In this document: piece by piece, positions 1 to 29,519 of the stretch | Numbering within the stretch: the first letter of the stretch is position 1 | Layout of the letters: every line of letters begins with the position of its first letter | DNA from: Antennarius striatus | Lineage: Eukaryota; Chordata; Actinopteri; Lophiiformes; Antennariidae | Length of the DNA stretch: 64,000 nt | Direction of reading: 5' to 3' | NCBI RefSeq assembly: GCF_040054535.1 | Contig: NC_090796.1 | Location: 8,306,501 to 8,370,500 of the forward strand | Notes under the pieces: generated by a model | Databases searched by the model: none | Told to the model about the DNA's origin: nothing | What the model saw: only the letters and a program-made list of their open reading frames with translations | Program-made: the position numbers and the translations under genes

Positions 1-17359
<17,359 letters not shown>

Positions 17360-17581
17360 ATACTGGCCAGGGAGGTAAGAGGACCCGCCAAGGACAAGGG
17401 CATAGGGAGGAGCAAGAGAGGAGAGGTGCTGATGTTGGGATAGTGTGGAGAGGGATGTGGTTGAGGTAGCAGCTGGTGCCTGAATGGTAGCGTCAGGCCG
17501 CCGTCGTAGCTGCTACGTCCCCCCCCCCCTTGATGATGGAGAAAGCCCGGCGAGCTGGAGCACTCGTCTTCCTCGCTGCTG

Positions 17582-17586
<5 letters not shown>

Positions 17587-17639
<53 letters not shown>
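17587..17639. repeat. (GT)n microsatellite upstream of rhbdl1 exon 1
   Basis: Pure GT array about 230 bp upstream of the rhbdl1 start codon, in the likely 5' UTR or promoter region. Confidence 0.96.
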
Positions 17640-17640
<1 letters not shown>

Positions 17641-18058
17641 CTCCCTGTCGGTGCTGAGAGTGTGGATGGTGGTGCAAACGGGAAGTGGTTCTGCTCAGTG
17701 ACAGTGCAGCGTTGGTGCGGCAGGAAACCCAGCTCCAGCAGACGAAGGGCAGGCAACACAGGCAAGGCAGATCCTCTCATTCACTCTCCTCCTCCTCCTC
17801 CTCACTCTCCTCTATCCCATTGCACTGACTGCTACCTCTCTCTCTCTTTTCCCTCTCCTCACACATTCACTGTGCCGCCTGCATACCAATGAAGGAGGGG
17901 AGGGAGTTCGTCTTTCTCTTCCAATTGGACAAGAGGAAGGAGTGGTCGTGGGTTGCAGCTCCTCTCCTCACTACAAGTAAGGCATCTCAGGGAGGGAGCA
18001 GGGGATGGGCTCCACTGCAGCTTTGCACTTACTATTACCACCCCCCCACCCCATCAAG

Positions 18059-18069
18059 ACACACACATA

Positions 18070-18146
<77 letters not shown>
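18059..18146. repeat. (CA)n microsatellite
   Basis: CA array with one early ATAG interruption, 700 bp upstream of rhbdl1 exon 1. Confidence 0.97.
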
Positions 18147-18148
<2 letters not shown>

Positions 18149-19599
18149 TAAACAAGACAAATGCTGGTGAGGAACAAAACATATTGTGAAAATCCCATTC
18201 CTTCGATGGTTGTGTTCATTTCACAGATGTACGGGCAGATGTAGGCTGAAAAATATCAACAGCACTGAGGGAAGCAAACTGCTCCGCAACCCTTTATGAA
18301 TCTGCGCTAATTATAAGCACAAGGCACATTAGCACATTGTATGCACCACTGCACAATCACACACCCTCCCTCCCACCAACTGGCATACATACACACAAAA
18401 ATAAAATTTAATTCTACTGTTAGGTTGGAACCCTGATCCTCAAATGAACGCAAATGAATACCTCCACAGCATTAATGCAAATTCAGAACCCTCCGTGCAA
18501 CAGTTCATTCCACGTAATCCCACAACAAAGGTTCTTTTTATGCAGGACTGAGTATTAACAAGATCAACAAAAGGGGTCGGGTGGAGGGGGGGGGGGGCAG
18601 AGGTTCAGAGGTTCATGAATGGTAAAAATTAACTTGTTTCTGCCCATGCACGCGACAGACAGCAGCTGAGTTCAATGACATCCTTAAAAGGTGTTGTCTT
18701 TTTGCACAAATGTGCCGCTACCCCGTCCTCCTCAGGGCAGGAGAGTGGAAGGGCTGGAAGTGGCAGGGGGGGAGTTGAATCTGAAATTCCCCAGGGGTGA
18801 TAGCTGAATCCCTCAGGGGATTGTGATGACTTCATTGTACACTAGGTTGAAGCAGACAGGGTTTTTTTGGTCTTCTGAACGTTTTACAACCAGTAGAGTA
18901 ACTCCGCTTCTTTACAGCACCTCTACCTGTTGAAATGTCATAATAACGCCAGATGTCTCCACATGGTTACAGGTGGGGAAGATTTTAAATTCTTCTCAAT
19001 GTGTGAGAAAAATTCTACAAGACATCTTGATGTCCTCTTTAAAGCGTATCTCTTTTACTGGCTCAAACTGAGGATCTTCAGTTCACTGACTGTATGAAGA
19101 CAGAGGGAACTGCTGGATTTGTCCTGCTGAATCGGACAAAGGTCCCTGACGTTCTCTTGGTCACCTCCCTTTATGCACATCTGACATGCTGAACAAAACC
19201 ATAATGACTCAAGACCAGAAGTAGTAAAGACTGGGTTCCCTTCTGTTTGAGGAAGGACTTAAGACCCTCCACAGACTTCTTCATTCAAATACTAATCAAT
19301 GATTGGAACGATTGTGTCTCCAATAGTCGGTGGCTGTGATCATGAATAAGATGAATCGAACTGAGTCACTGTCGGGGGGGATTTGTAAATTGCTATCAGT
19401 GAGATGCATTGAAAAAGAAGCCAAAATTAAACTGAATTCAGCTGTCGCCTTGGTAACCTCATGCTCTCATATCCAGTATAATGACTTGGAGAAAAAAAGA
19501 AATGTAGATTTAAAAAAAACAACAGCAAAGTCTCTTTAGCAATGTTATAATGCCATTGTAAATCAAGAAATAGCCACATTATATCCACAGCCTTGAGTG

Positions 19600-20165
19600 T
19601 CAGTGACGTCTGGCACCGCAGAATCTCCAAGTGCTGTAAGTAGTAAACTGGAACCTCCGTGGATCAGATCATGGATGCTCATTCAGGCTGAGGTCTTGGG
19701 AATTTCCAGGCCAGGTCAGCACCTTGAACTCATTGCATTGGACCTCATTTCATTCCATTGTCTAGTTCTGATGCCCACAAGCCCATGGTAGATGGCTATA
19801 GTAGCTCTCCTGTGGGACAGGACAACATGGGCTGGCCTTCGCTCACCACACAAATCGGTGAGGTTATGGTGCACATGGCTCTGTCACCATTGTCTTTTGT
19901 TTTTGGTTTGCACCAACCGCTGCAGACTGGGAACACCCAAAGAAACCTGCAGTTTTGTAAGACATCAGAATTCGGTCCTTGTTAAAGTTTCTCAGATCCT
20001 TACATTTATCCATTTTTCCTGCTTCCAACACATCAACTTTGAGGATGAAGTATTCATTTGCTCTCTATAAATCTCACATACTGACTGGTCCCATTGTAGC
20101 TAGACAATCAATGTCATTCACTTTACCCATCAGTGGTTCTAATGTGATTGGCCAGTTGGTATTCG
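19600..20165 (-). mobile_element. Internally deleted Tc1-like DNA transposon relic
   Basis: Read on the minus strand, 20160-19945 matches the 5' end of the common fish Tc1 family with the transposase N terminus: a region like AAGTTGATGTGTT, GAAGCAGGAAAAATGG, then KCKDL..FNKD in place of KRRDLSEFDKGQ. The part 19600-19940 matches scattered later pieces of the same transposase gene (the GCAGTTTT, AGGCTGGCC and GTTCTGATGCC-type blocks on the plus strand) with large gaps. The recognition is from memory of the family. The element is non-functional. Confidence 0.75.
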
Positions 20166-20683
20166 CTGTATGAATAGCATCAACACAACACGGTACAGGC
20201 TCTGTTCTAAAGGAAGCCAAAATAAACACAACGATATTCAATCTCATACGTTGCATGCATAACAATATTCCCAGATATTGTCACAACCCCACCATGAGTC
20301 CAGCCACTCTCGTATTTTCCATTACACTGCCCCATGAGTGACAAAATAACTCTCCTGTGAAATATGATCTCCAGTGTTTGAGGTGTCCCCAACTGGACAA
20401 TCTCTCATATACCAACCTAAACCCATTGTGTCATATTTCCTATTGGTGGCTGGAGGCAGCAGGTAGCTGCAAATCCTGGTCTGGGTAGCAGAGAGAAAAA
20501 CACGGCCTTTCAGGAAGGCAGAACGATGTGTTAATTAGACCGTCTGCTCTCTTCCTCAGCAGCTTAATGACCTCAAAGTCCATGAAGCAGGTGTTTATTT
20601 TCGGTGTGAGGATAGTTGTGTGGAACACATTGCAGGAAGGACTTATAAATACATGCCTTAAAGGTCTGATTCAGGCACTTTTG

Positions 20684-20685
<2 letters not shown>

Positions 20686-20715
<30 letters not shown>
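20686..20715. repeat. (CA)n microsatellite
   Basis: Short pure CA array in the spacer between rhbdl1 and h1-0. Confidence 0.95.
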
Positions 20716-20718
<3 letters not shown>

Positions 20719-22339
20719 AGTGGTGCATGTATACTGAATGTAAAGCATTTAATCCCTTCCTGCAGGCTGTGTTAGATAGACTTATAGTTTTCAATAAAAA
20801 AGCTCTGTGGTGAGTTGAATTTACTGTCACGTCAATAATGCTTCAATATTATAACAACTAGGATATGTACTGTAAAATGTCAGCTGCGAAATTTTGGCAT
20901 CATAGCAAATCTCATACCTAATAACAGTCTGGACTCTGGACCAGATTTGCAGCAACATTCAGTATTTCATTTATCATTGTCAAATGCAGTTAGAGCATTA
21001 TAAAATTCTTAATATAGAGAAGGTAGAGACAAATATTTACCGTTCCTCAGTACATAAACGTTTTATACTACTCAGAGGGTAAGCCTCCATATGTTGTGGC
21101 CTGCAGACCCTGAGACCTGAAGATGGAATATAAAAGTTAAACTTTTTTTTTTCCTAATTTTGTGGAGAATAAATCTAAAAAATGTACTCTGAGAATAAAC
21201 AAGTATAAAGAGATAGTCAAAAATTCTAAACAATTAAAATAAAAGAGAGAAAACATGTTCACCAGATCATGACACTGAGAATTCACATGCAAGACCAGCG
21301 CGAAATTGTAAATTACAATTAAAAATTACACAAATCCTTAATTATGTCAAGTTGTTCTGGGGTATTCCTGGTACCTGCTAGCTTCACCTAATAATGTGAA
21401 TTAAAAACTGATGCTTCTCCACACTTAAGTCCCAAGTAGCGCTTCTGCAATAGAGGGAATCACCAGCCTGATGAAAAATGGCAGGAAAATGAATCAGGTC
21501 ACTGAATGACACAGTTTCAGTCCAAACAGCTCCTCTAAAAGGATCTCTTGGGGGGATGAAACGGAAGAAGTGAGGAACGAAAAGAAGATTTGGGAGATGG
21601 GGGCTGACTTAAAAAGGAGGGAGGAAGAATGAGTAGAATGTGTTAGAGTTTTTGCAGAAAACAAGAAAAGCCACGCTTTAGATTCAGATGGGAGCTATGC
21701 GTTCAATCCTGTCTCTGCAATATTCACATTCCACACAGGGGGAAGGTCTGTCTCCAGAACATCAAGCTCTATTTCTGACATCACTGTGTCACAGTGCTAT
21801 CCCTCCATTGAGCTGATTTTTTGTTTTTTTGTTCTGAGCAGCTTCTAGAGGTCTCATAGCAGTAAAGTGCGGAGAGACCTCTTGTGTTAAAACGTGCAGC
21901 TGCAGCCAGAACTAAGGACAACCCGGTTGGCTGACATCCATAAATACAAAGTAGAGCAACCAAGTAATGCTGGCAAACCGGTCCAGCCTGGACTAACCTG
22001 AAATAATCAGAGCGCTTCATTTCTGATCCATGTGAGGACACAGCATAGTGACATCATAAATATCCCTCCATGCTGCCAACATTTACTATAGTGTTTCTAT
22101 TTTTATTACTGGCTAATAAGGTGTAAAAATAACTATCATTTATTTCTGAATCCTCAGACTGTATGCCTTAGACACATGAGAGTCTAAAACCATCTAAGAA
22201 TAACTACCAGTTAGTTAAACTGCTGCTGCCCTCTGTTGGTAAAAGCAGCTCCACCCAAACGAATACAGCAGCAGGGCTTCAGGACATGAAGGATAAAAAA
22301 CTGTTATATTCTTCATTCCTTCATTCATTGGCTACCGTT

Positions 22340-22655
22340 TCATCGGCCGTAGCGGGTCACGGTGAGCTGGAGCCTAACTCAGCTGACATAGGGCGTGAGG
22401 CAGGGGACACTCCGGGCACGACGCCAGTGCACCGCGGAGCCACACACAAAGATGGACAACCATGCACACACACACACACACTCACTCCTATTTGGGACCG
22501 GCCAATCAACCTGAAGCGCATGTTTTTGGAGGTGGGAGGAAGCCGGAGAACCCGGAGAGAACCCACGCAGACACGGGGAGAGCATGCAAACTCCGCACAG
22601 AGCGTGACTCGAACCCGGACCCGCCGTGTTGTGAGGCGGCAGCACTAACCACTGT
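22340..22655 (-). mobile_element. tRNA-headed SINE-like repeat, copy 1 (minus orientation)
   Basis: On the minus strand it begins with a tRNA-like head containing a B box (GGGTTCGAGTC), followed by the conserved body with CTCCCCGTGTCTGCGTGGGT and GGTTCTCCGGCTTCC. It is clearly the same family as the copies at 39669-39945 and 61270-61540. An internal CA run (22463-22482) marks the same site as in copy 3. The open frames across it are by-products of the repeat. Confidence 0.88.
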
Positions 22656-24397
22656 TGATATTATTTATATGAAGTTTTCTAACAGTCGAACACAAAATAA
22701 AAAGAAGAAACACTCTGATACTCAAAATATTTCACTGAGGTTCAATCTTCTGGGGTTTTGTAATCTAATTTTATTTAGTAACACAAAGGTATAGAATTTT
22801 ACATGAAACCAATGGTACATGTTGGTGGCAGTCCACTGCAGCAGCTTGTATTGCTCATGCACTCCACCTAAGTCTTTACGCATTAAGGGGTCAAAGGTGA
22901 AAGTCAGGATTAGGGCTAAATGTGGCGGCCTCGTATGAGAACGTTTCAGACGTGTTGGATTGTGGTCCACATGCAACAGTTGTAATTGTTACTGAAAGGT
23001 CGTCTTCAAACTCTGCTTTACTTGTGTTGTTTCTGTGAACCTGAATTTGGATCAGAATACTGTGCCAGTTGGTTGCATGAGGGACAACGGCTTCTGTCGG
23101 TCGTCTGGGCTGGTTTGACTGACAGCCCACAGGTGCTCCTGCACACCGCCTCTGATGAAGCACCTCATGCCAGAGTTTGTTTGACAGCTGACATTGTAGA
23201 AATAGTTACCTGAGAGAGGAGGATTCAGAGTAGCTCGTGGTTAGCCATCCACAGAGAGTGAATATCTGGCTGGGGGTGCTGAACTGATGGGTCTCTGTTG
23301 GATGAGTTGTGCAGCACTCGGCCACAGACACCTGCTTTCACGTCCAAATGTTGTCACAACTGTCTGAACCCTGAACGCCTGCACACTACCCCCTCTGTAG
23401 AGTGTGTGAACACCCCAGTACAGTTAAACTGTGAGTGTGTCAATGTCTGGTTGCTTTCTGTTGTCTCTGTGTGACATGTTGCTGGTTTAGTTCAGGTCGA
23501 GTCATCGAGACGTTTTATATGTGGAAGCTCAAGGACGGCAGAATCTAATTATGTCATTTAAAGCGCACAATGGGGATTTAAATTGTGAGTTTTCTGTCTT
23601 CAGCAGGTTTTGAGAAAACACGTTCACGCAAAAAATGTACCTGGAAAGTACGAAGGTCAAACTCTGAGCCATCAATACACGTAATACACGTAATAGAAAA
23701 AATACACGTAAAGCAGGATTTTAAATGATCACAGTAAAGCTTTCCACAAAATTCCTATAGCTTTGTCTTTAACAGTTTTTGAGGAAAAAAAAGGAGGAAT
23801 AAAAATGTTCTTTTTATTCATTGCAGGAGGTTCTGCAGTCATTTGTTTTCATAAATCAACACTGAAGTCCTGAAACTGTATGAAACTCTGCCACGGAACA
23901 AGCCAACAACAAATAATCAGGTTATTTTATGTAATTTAATATTAGGCTACCTTATGATAAATGAGAAGGAAATTCCCCTAACACAATTCTGCATGTAGGA
24001 CGTAGCATAGCTGAAGCAACTCACCTTCATTCTGTGGTTACCTTATATCTTACTCTTATATTTAAAGCAGCATGCTCTGTCTATAGGAGATAGTAGGTTG
24101 TCAAATTATTATCGCTGAAACAGCAACACGGTTCACAACCTCCAACTTTGACACAGTGATGAAACCAAATTGTTTATTTGCAGTCACCTTGTTGTTCTCA
24201 TTGCCTTTACTTTGTTTCCATACGAACCCAATTTATCATAAAGCCACTTTCATAAAACTGAGAAATGCTGAGAAAATGAGAAATGCAATAAAACATACAA
24301 CAAAATATACACAACAAGTATGACGCTAGGTGTATGTGTGTGTGTGTATATGGTATATATATACATATATAAACGTATATATGTATATATGAACGTT

Positions 24398-24650
24398 GAA
24401 CGTTGGCTGACTGTATGAATGAGGCCCTCAGGCGCTTTGACACACGTGACTTGCTGATTCTGTGGCGGGTCGAGCTCCTCAGTGAGGAACTGTCCATGAT
24501 GGCGTTCAGCTTTCCTCTTGTTCTCTTGTCCGTCTTTGACACGCTGTACGGTTCCATCCCCACCACAGAGCAGGCCTTCCTCATCATCTTATTCACTTTC
24601 TTACCCACAGAAAGAAAAGCCTGATCTATCCGTTTGACAAAGGCATCCAC
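24398..24650 (-). other. Unassigned open frame, possible exon or relic
   Basis: The minus strand has an open frame from a GTG at 24650, with an in-frame stop just upstream, containing VDAFVKRIDQAFLSVGKKV, MRKACSVVGMEPYSVSKTD and RTRGKLNAIMDSSSLRSS. It runs into a low-complexity TATA-rich tract at about 24400. The composition looks protein-like and basic, but I do not recognise a family. A donor-like GGGTAAGAAA interrupts it near 24603. An 18-20 base A run on the plus strand at about 24728-24746 might be the tail of a retrocopy. Coding status is doubtful. Confidence 0.25.
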
Positions 24651-26493
24651 GTTTGTAATTTATCTCAATCTAATCTCCTGGGATTTAATTTTGTTGATGT
24701 GAAGAACTAATAGTCATAAGATATGTAAAAAAAAAAAAAAAAAAAAGCTTAGTTTGTATGATGTAAATACAAAAGAAGCTGATAAATTGTGCCAATAAAG
24801 AAAAAGAGACGATCTAAACCGTGTGTCTGGATATGATTCAACCTTATTTGACATTTAAGTTTAAATTACTGTACAGTCTTAAAATGAACTCCAAATAACT
24901 AAGAGCATAGCGTCACACGGTGCTGGATGGATTTGGACCCTCACACAGCTGATTCACAGTCCCATTATGGAACACGGTGAGGCCTTCCCTGGTAAAATGG
25001 TGGGTGACGTTACCCATAATGCTTTGGGCCACAGGCAGGATGAGACTTGAGAGGGTTTTAACCAGCTAAAATTACAAGCTGGCATCAGATAAATTTAGAG
25101 ACCCACCACTAAAATACTCCTGACAGGGTGGTGTAGATGTTCTTCTGCAAATTAATACCACGCACAAACCTCTGGTTTCACTGCCACAGAACCTATGAAA
25201 AATACACCATAACCAAATAAACATGAGGTCATTTGATTATATGAATAATGTGTGACTAAATTCCCCACGAAGACACGTTGTTCTGTATAAACACTGCTAG
25301 AAGTATGACTTTTGTCAGTAATTCAGGCAGATCCACCAGAACTAGAACCGTTCTTCAGTCTTTGTATGATGTAAATGACAAAACAGTAAAAACAGCCACA
25401 GGTGAAAACAGGATGTCCTTGGTGGAGTTTAATGATAAAATCCTCACAGGGACGCATCAAAAGTGTGTCAAATTATGAATAACCTATAAAATAAGAAGGA
25501 AGGTTGCATCTCATTAGTGTAACTCCACCAAGGTGCTTCTTTTTTCACCTGCGTTCATTTATTCGTTGGTTTTTCAGCAGATTTAGAAACAAAAGTAGAA
25601 ATTGGAAGCCTTTGTTGTCATTATATGAAGATATGAATGCAAATTATGAAATAAACAGGTGGAAAAAAAAGTGATGTAAATAAAAGTTCATGTTTTTGTG
25701 TTACACAAAAATTGGTGAACAAAGTCCCATTGAACTTGATAAGTCTTGGACCCATTAAATTAAAATTTTCCGCTTGTGAGGCAGGTTGAGTTTATTTTAT
25801 ATGATGTTTAATTTATAAGGGAATAATGGATCCTGCTTTTCGTCATCTATGAAAATCCGGATTTTAATATTGTTATAGGGGTGGTTGGGGGTAGTTTAGC
25901 CCATAAAGTCTCTTTACAGGACTAGGGACGCATGTTCGGAGGAGACAGAACCAAAGCCGGCTGTTGGGTCTCGGTGGAGACGCGATGCGGGTCGTTCCAG
26001 TTGGTGCTGGGTGGTCCACTCCGCGTGGAGGACGTCCCTCTGTCGGCAGAAGAAGGGAGTGGTCTAACCGAGGAACAAGTCTGTGTTTGGACGCTTTTTT
26101 TTTTTTCAGCACAGCTTTTCCAGGAGGGAAGCAGACAATAACAAATCGCTCGGGACAATGAGAGAGAGAGAAAAAAAACGCGCGTAAAAGAGCACAAACA
26201 AACCCATTCCTGATCCACGCGGAGCGCGCAAGACTGTTACACAATAGACGCGGTGTGGATTTGACCGTACAGTATTTACAGTGTTCATATGAAGCGCAGT
26301 CACCCCCCCCCCTATTTTATTCACTCGTTCATTCCTTCACCTCGTCCCTCCAGCTCTCCTCTACCTGCTCCATTCACGCGTTCATCCGTCCACTCCCCTC
26401 CCTCTTTCCGTGCACTTGTTCCAGAACTCATCCGTCCATCCACCCCCTCCCTCCTCAGCTCCACTGTGCAACGTGAAAAATATCCCTCACTCC

Positions 26494-26495
<2 letters not shown>

Positions 26496-26589
<94 letters not shown>

Positions 26590-26611
26590 CTCTCTCTCTC
26601 TCTCTCTCTCC
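26496..26611. repeat. Compound (CA)n(CT)n microsatellite
   Basis: About 90 bp of pure CA is followed by about 25 bp of CT, within a longer pyrimidine-rich stretch (26380-26640). Confidence 0.97.
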
Positions 26612-26719
26612 CCCCTCCCTCCACGGTTCCACTCACTCAATCCCTCCTTGTTCACGAACCCACTAACTCACCCACACACTCACCCACAAAAAAATAAATT
26701 AAAAAAACACACACACCCA

Positions 26720-26753
26720 ACAACAACAACAACAACAAGAACAACAACAACAG
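26720..26753. repeat. (AAC)n trinucleotide repeat
   Basis: AAC units with one AAG interruption, close to the CA/CT array at 26.5 kb. Confidence 0.85.
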
Positions 26754-28054
26754 AGCAGTCGTCAACTCACTGTGAGGACACAGGTGGAGGGGGGGGGGGG
26801 ATCGCACACAATAGATATTTTCTCCTTAAACTTCATTTTTATTATTTCCATCAGAAATCGGCTGCAGGAATAAAAACACAGACGATATTTAGATTTAATT
26901 TACTGGCCTTTGTGTTTGTGAACACCAGTGGGTCAGGATCCCAGTGTGGTCAGCTCCACAGGGCGTATTACCCTCTGACAGACTCTTTATATTTTGTGTG
27001 AGGTGGATGAGGACAGAAATTTAAGTTATCACCCCAAAATAGTGTCAAGTAAGTCCGACAAGCCTGACACAAAAGTCGGAGGAAAGCACTGCTTCTCTTG
27101 GCTGTGACTTTCATCTAGGAATCAAAATGGCGTTGCTGGGGAGAGACAGTGGAATTGGTGTAAAAATAAGAAATACTAGAAAATTGTAGTAAAATTTGAC
27201 ATTTGGGAGGTTTTTCTAACTTATAAGTATCAACACACATCCTCCTAAAAATGAGGAGAGCCAAATGTCAGAGCTGGTGTTGACAGGTCTGATGCGCCAG
27301 CTCCCTGAACAATAGAAAGCCATCACTGCGCCCCGGATTGAAGGACTTTGGTGTCGGATGCGTCCCCCCCCCGCAGCTCGACCCATACCTGGTCACACAG
27401 CAGCCACTTCCACCCCTGTCCGAAACACGATTGTCGATGATCTGATGAGATTTGTGAATCGTTGATCTTTGGAGGTGTTGGCAACTTTCCTGACAATGGA
27501 GCTGGAGAGGCGACGACCGTAGTGTCAGATATAAGCAATTCTGTCCAAAAAGCAGCCCCCACAGCCGATCCAGCCCCCGATTCCCCCCTCACAGACACCC
27601 ACGTTATCGTTCCGAATGTCACCTGTGACTTGGGTATTGTAGAATTTAATTTATAGGCGGTTTAACACTAAATAATCTAGACCACGTCACTCAAAGTCAA
27701 TGGCCGGACTGTGTTAGTTGGGAAAATGTATCGATGTATTAAAAGCAAAAACCGAATCTCACACCGAGCGAATGTCGCGCATCCGTTTGAGCATAGATTC
27801 AATTTCTAAATGCATTGGATGGTTTTCTCCCAGGTTTTGTCTCTTTGGGTCAATTTAAGTGGAATTGTGCAAAATTGTTCACAGCACGCGTGACTTCCAG
27901 CGGGTTTTCCTGGAATAAAAGTTGTTCACCGGCGTCCACGGAGGTAAAAAAGTGCGTGGACGTGGAGCCCAATGTCTTTGCTGCCGGCTCGTCATGTCGT
28001 GCGGATCAATTCTCCGCCGCAGCGTTCGTATTTGACGCGAGTTGGACGGTGAAG

Positions 28055-28061
28055 AAACACA
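28055..28061 (+). promoter_or_regulatory. H1 box (AAACACA) of the h1-0 promoter
   Basis: AAACACA lies 358 bp before the start codon and 55 bp before the H4-type element. This heptamer is the known H1 box of linker-histone promoters. A 7-mer alone is weak evidence, but its pairing with the next element supports it. Confidence 0.6.
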
Positions 28062-28116
28062 AACGGGACGGCGCCAGTTCCATGGAGTCCGCTAGATCAG
28101 CTGCTGGCAGTTGGTG

Positions 28117-28132
28117 TTCTCAATCAGGTCCG
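28117..28132 (+). promoter_or_regulatory. H4-type element (TTCTCAATCAGGTCCG) of the h1-0 promoter
   Basis: A 16-base match to the histone H4 subtype-specific element (GGTTCTCAATC.GGTCCG), which H1.0 and H5 promoters carry in place of a CCAAT box. It sits 286 bp before the h1-0 ATG. In H4 genes this site is bound by HiNF-P/H4TF-2. The identity of the factor here is inference. Confidence 0.75.
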
Positions 28133-28418
28133 CAGAAAGCCTTCATAGGCTGGCTGAGGAGCCCGTGGAACAAGACAATTAATGGTCCGTTAGGCTGCGA
28201 GCAGACACCCCGCGACCACCGCGTTAGTCCTCCGTTAACAAAAGCGAGTGCGTGATTTTAGGGATTTAAGGGTGGAAACCTTTGATTCGGTGCGTTTGTG
28301 TTTGTTGTTAGGGACCCCCCCCCCTGAAGCAGCTCCAACCCGGTGAAATCACACATCCAGGACTTTTTTTTGTTTTTTTGTTTTTTTTTTGCTCAACTAA
28401 CTTCAAAGAAAAGTCACC

Positions 28419-29012
28419 ATGACTGAAACGTCGGCAGCTCCTGCAAAAACCAAGAAGACGGTGAATAAACCCAAGAAACCCGCTTCTCATCCGAAATACT
28501 CGGACATGATTAAAGCGGCGATCGTCAACGACGACAGCCGGAGCGGCGCGTCCCGCCAGTCCATCCAGAAGTACGTGAAGAAGAACTACAAGGTGGGCGA
28601 CAACGTTGACGTGCAGGTGAAACTGGCCCTGAAGCGGCTGGTGGAGAGCGGGATGCTGCGCCACACCAAAGGCGTCGGTGCGTCCGGATCCTTCAAGCTG
28701 ACCAAACCGGAGGAGTCCAAAAAGGCACCGAAGGCAGCGGCGACCAGCAAACCAAAGAAGGCGGCAAAGCCCGCCAGAGCCAAGAAGGTGGTCAAGCCCA
28801 AGACGCCGTCAAAGGTGGCCGAGAAGCCCAAGAAGTCAGCTGTGAAGAAGGGGGCGAAGAAGGTCGCCAAAAAGGCGCCACCGGCCAAAGCCAAGAAAGC
28901 GCCAGCAAAGAAGTCCAAACCAGTCAAGGCTAAGGCGAAAGCGACCAAGAAGATTACCAAGCCAAAGCCCAAGCCAACGAAGAGGGCAGCCAAAGCCGCC
29001 AAGAAGAAGTAA
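28419..29012 (+). CDS. h1-0: Linker histone H1.0 (replacement-type), intronless
   Basis: This single open frame of 197 codons encodes a linker histone. The N-terminal tail (residues 1-23) is followed by the winged-helix globular domain (24-95) with [28 protein letters not shown] and [12 protein letters not shown], then a Lys/Ala/Pro-rich C-terminal tail of about 100 residues. The MTE start, SRQSIQKY and [10 protein letters not shown] mark H1.0 rather than replication-dependent H1. A polyadenylation signal follows about 500 bp downstream and I noticed no histone stem-loop, as expected for a replacement variant. H1.0 binds nucleosomes at the dyad and linker DNA and accumulates in differentiated cells. 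It is transcribed opposite to its neighbours rhbdl1 and rhot2. Confidence 0.96.
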   Translation: MTETSAAPAKTKKTVNKPKKPASHPKYSDMIKAAIVNDDSRSGASRQSIQKYVKKNYKVGDNVDVQVKLALKRLVESGMLRHTKGVGASGSFKLTKPEESKKAPKAAATSKPKKAAKPARAKKVVKPKTPSKVAEKPKKSAVKKGAKKVAKKAPPAKAKKAPAKKSKPVKAKAKATKKITKPKPKPTKRAAKAAKKK

Positions 29013-29513
29013 AGGGACAATACTTGATGGACAGTCACTGTAAATATTTTTTTGGAAATCTCTGCGTATATGTATTATTTTTGTAAGGTCTCATTCAAAT
29101 TTGATGCTGTTTTTACCATTAGTTCTCTCTCCATTGCACTACCACCGATAGGTTATGTAGAAGAAAAAAAAATTTTTGTGAACCCTTTTTTCGTTTTTTG
29201 GCTGTTAAAAATAATTTCTCTTTGATCCATGAGGTTAGTTTGGGGTAAAAAAGAAATGTACATACAGTTGAACTATTGGACTTATTGTTACTGCACGGGG
29301 TCATACTGAAAATGCAAGTGTGTCACCGATGGGCATTGTTGAGCCTTCACAATGTAAAGACCATTGGCAGTGGACGTCAGCAAGATTTTCCCGAAGGCTC
29401 CATAATTGTCATTCATGCTTAATTCTGCATATATCTTCATGTTCTGATGACTCACAACAAACGAACCTCTCACTGTGTTCAGTCACTTTTAATGACTGTT
29501 TATTATAGAATTC

Positions 29514-29519
29514 AATAAA
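29514..29519 (+). other. Polyadenylation signal AATAAA of h1-0
   Basis: AATAAA lies 502 bases after the h1-0 stop codon, followed by a GT/T-rich stretch from about 29540. It implies a 3' UTR of roughly 0.5 kb. Confidence 0.7.

Larger units (their letters stand above)
17360..28054. other. Spacer between rhbdl1 and h1-0 without a supported gene
   Basis: About 10.7 kb. Immediately left is rhbdl1 exon 1, so the first several hundred bases probably hold the rhbdl1 5' UTR and promoter. The rest contains CA arrays, a deleted Tc1-like transposon (19600-20165), a tRNA-headed SINE (22340-22655), a doubtful open frame (24398-24650) and a compound CA/CT array (26496-26611). GC content rises from about 25.9 kb towards the histone gene. 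I see no conserved coding exon. Confidence 0.65.

Noticed and set aside
17493-17640. A minus-strand reading with acidic-serine text (SSEEDECSSSPGF) as an rhbdl1 N-terminal exon
   Set aside because: It lies upstream of the MDRSS start, has no in-frame Met or suitable donor, and is likely 5' UTR or promoter.
22286-22794. Arg/Thr-rich open frames
   Set aside because: They translate the SINE at 22340-22655. Similar frames occur in the other SINE copies.
25873-26324. Overlapping frames on both strands that might be a 5' exon of a gene
   Set aside because: A GC-rich stretch with few stops. I could not find a start-plus-donor combination, and rhbdl1 exon 1 is already placed at 17321-17359.
27815-28255. 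A 146-codon plus-strand open frame upstream of h1-0
   Set aside because: It covers the histone promoter elements in a GC-rich region where stop codons are rare. No recognisable domain, and h1-0 has its own start.
28586-29038. A 150-codon hydrophobic open frame antisense to h1-0
   Set aside because: It is the complement of Lys/Ala-rich histone codons, which always yields Leu/Phe/Ala-rich antisense frames.
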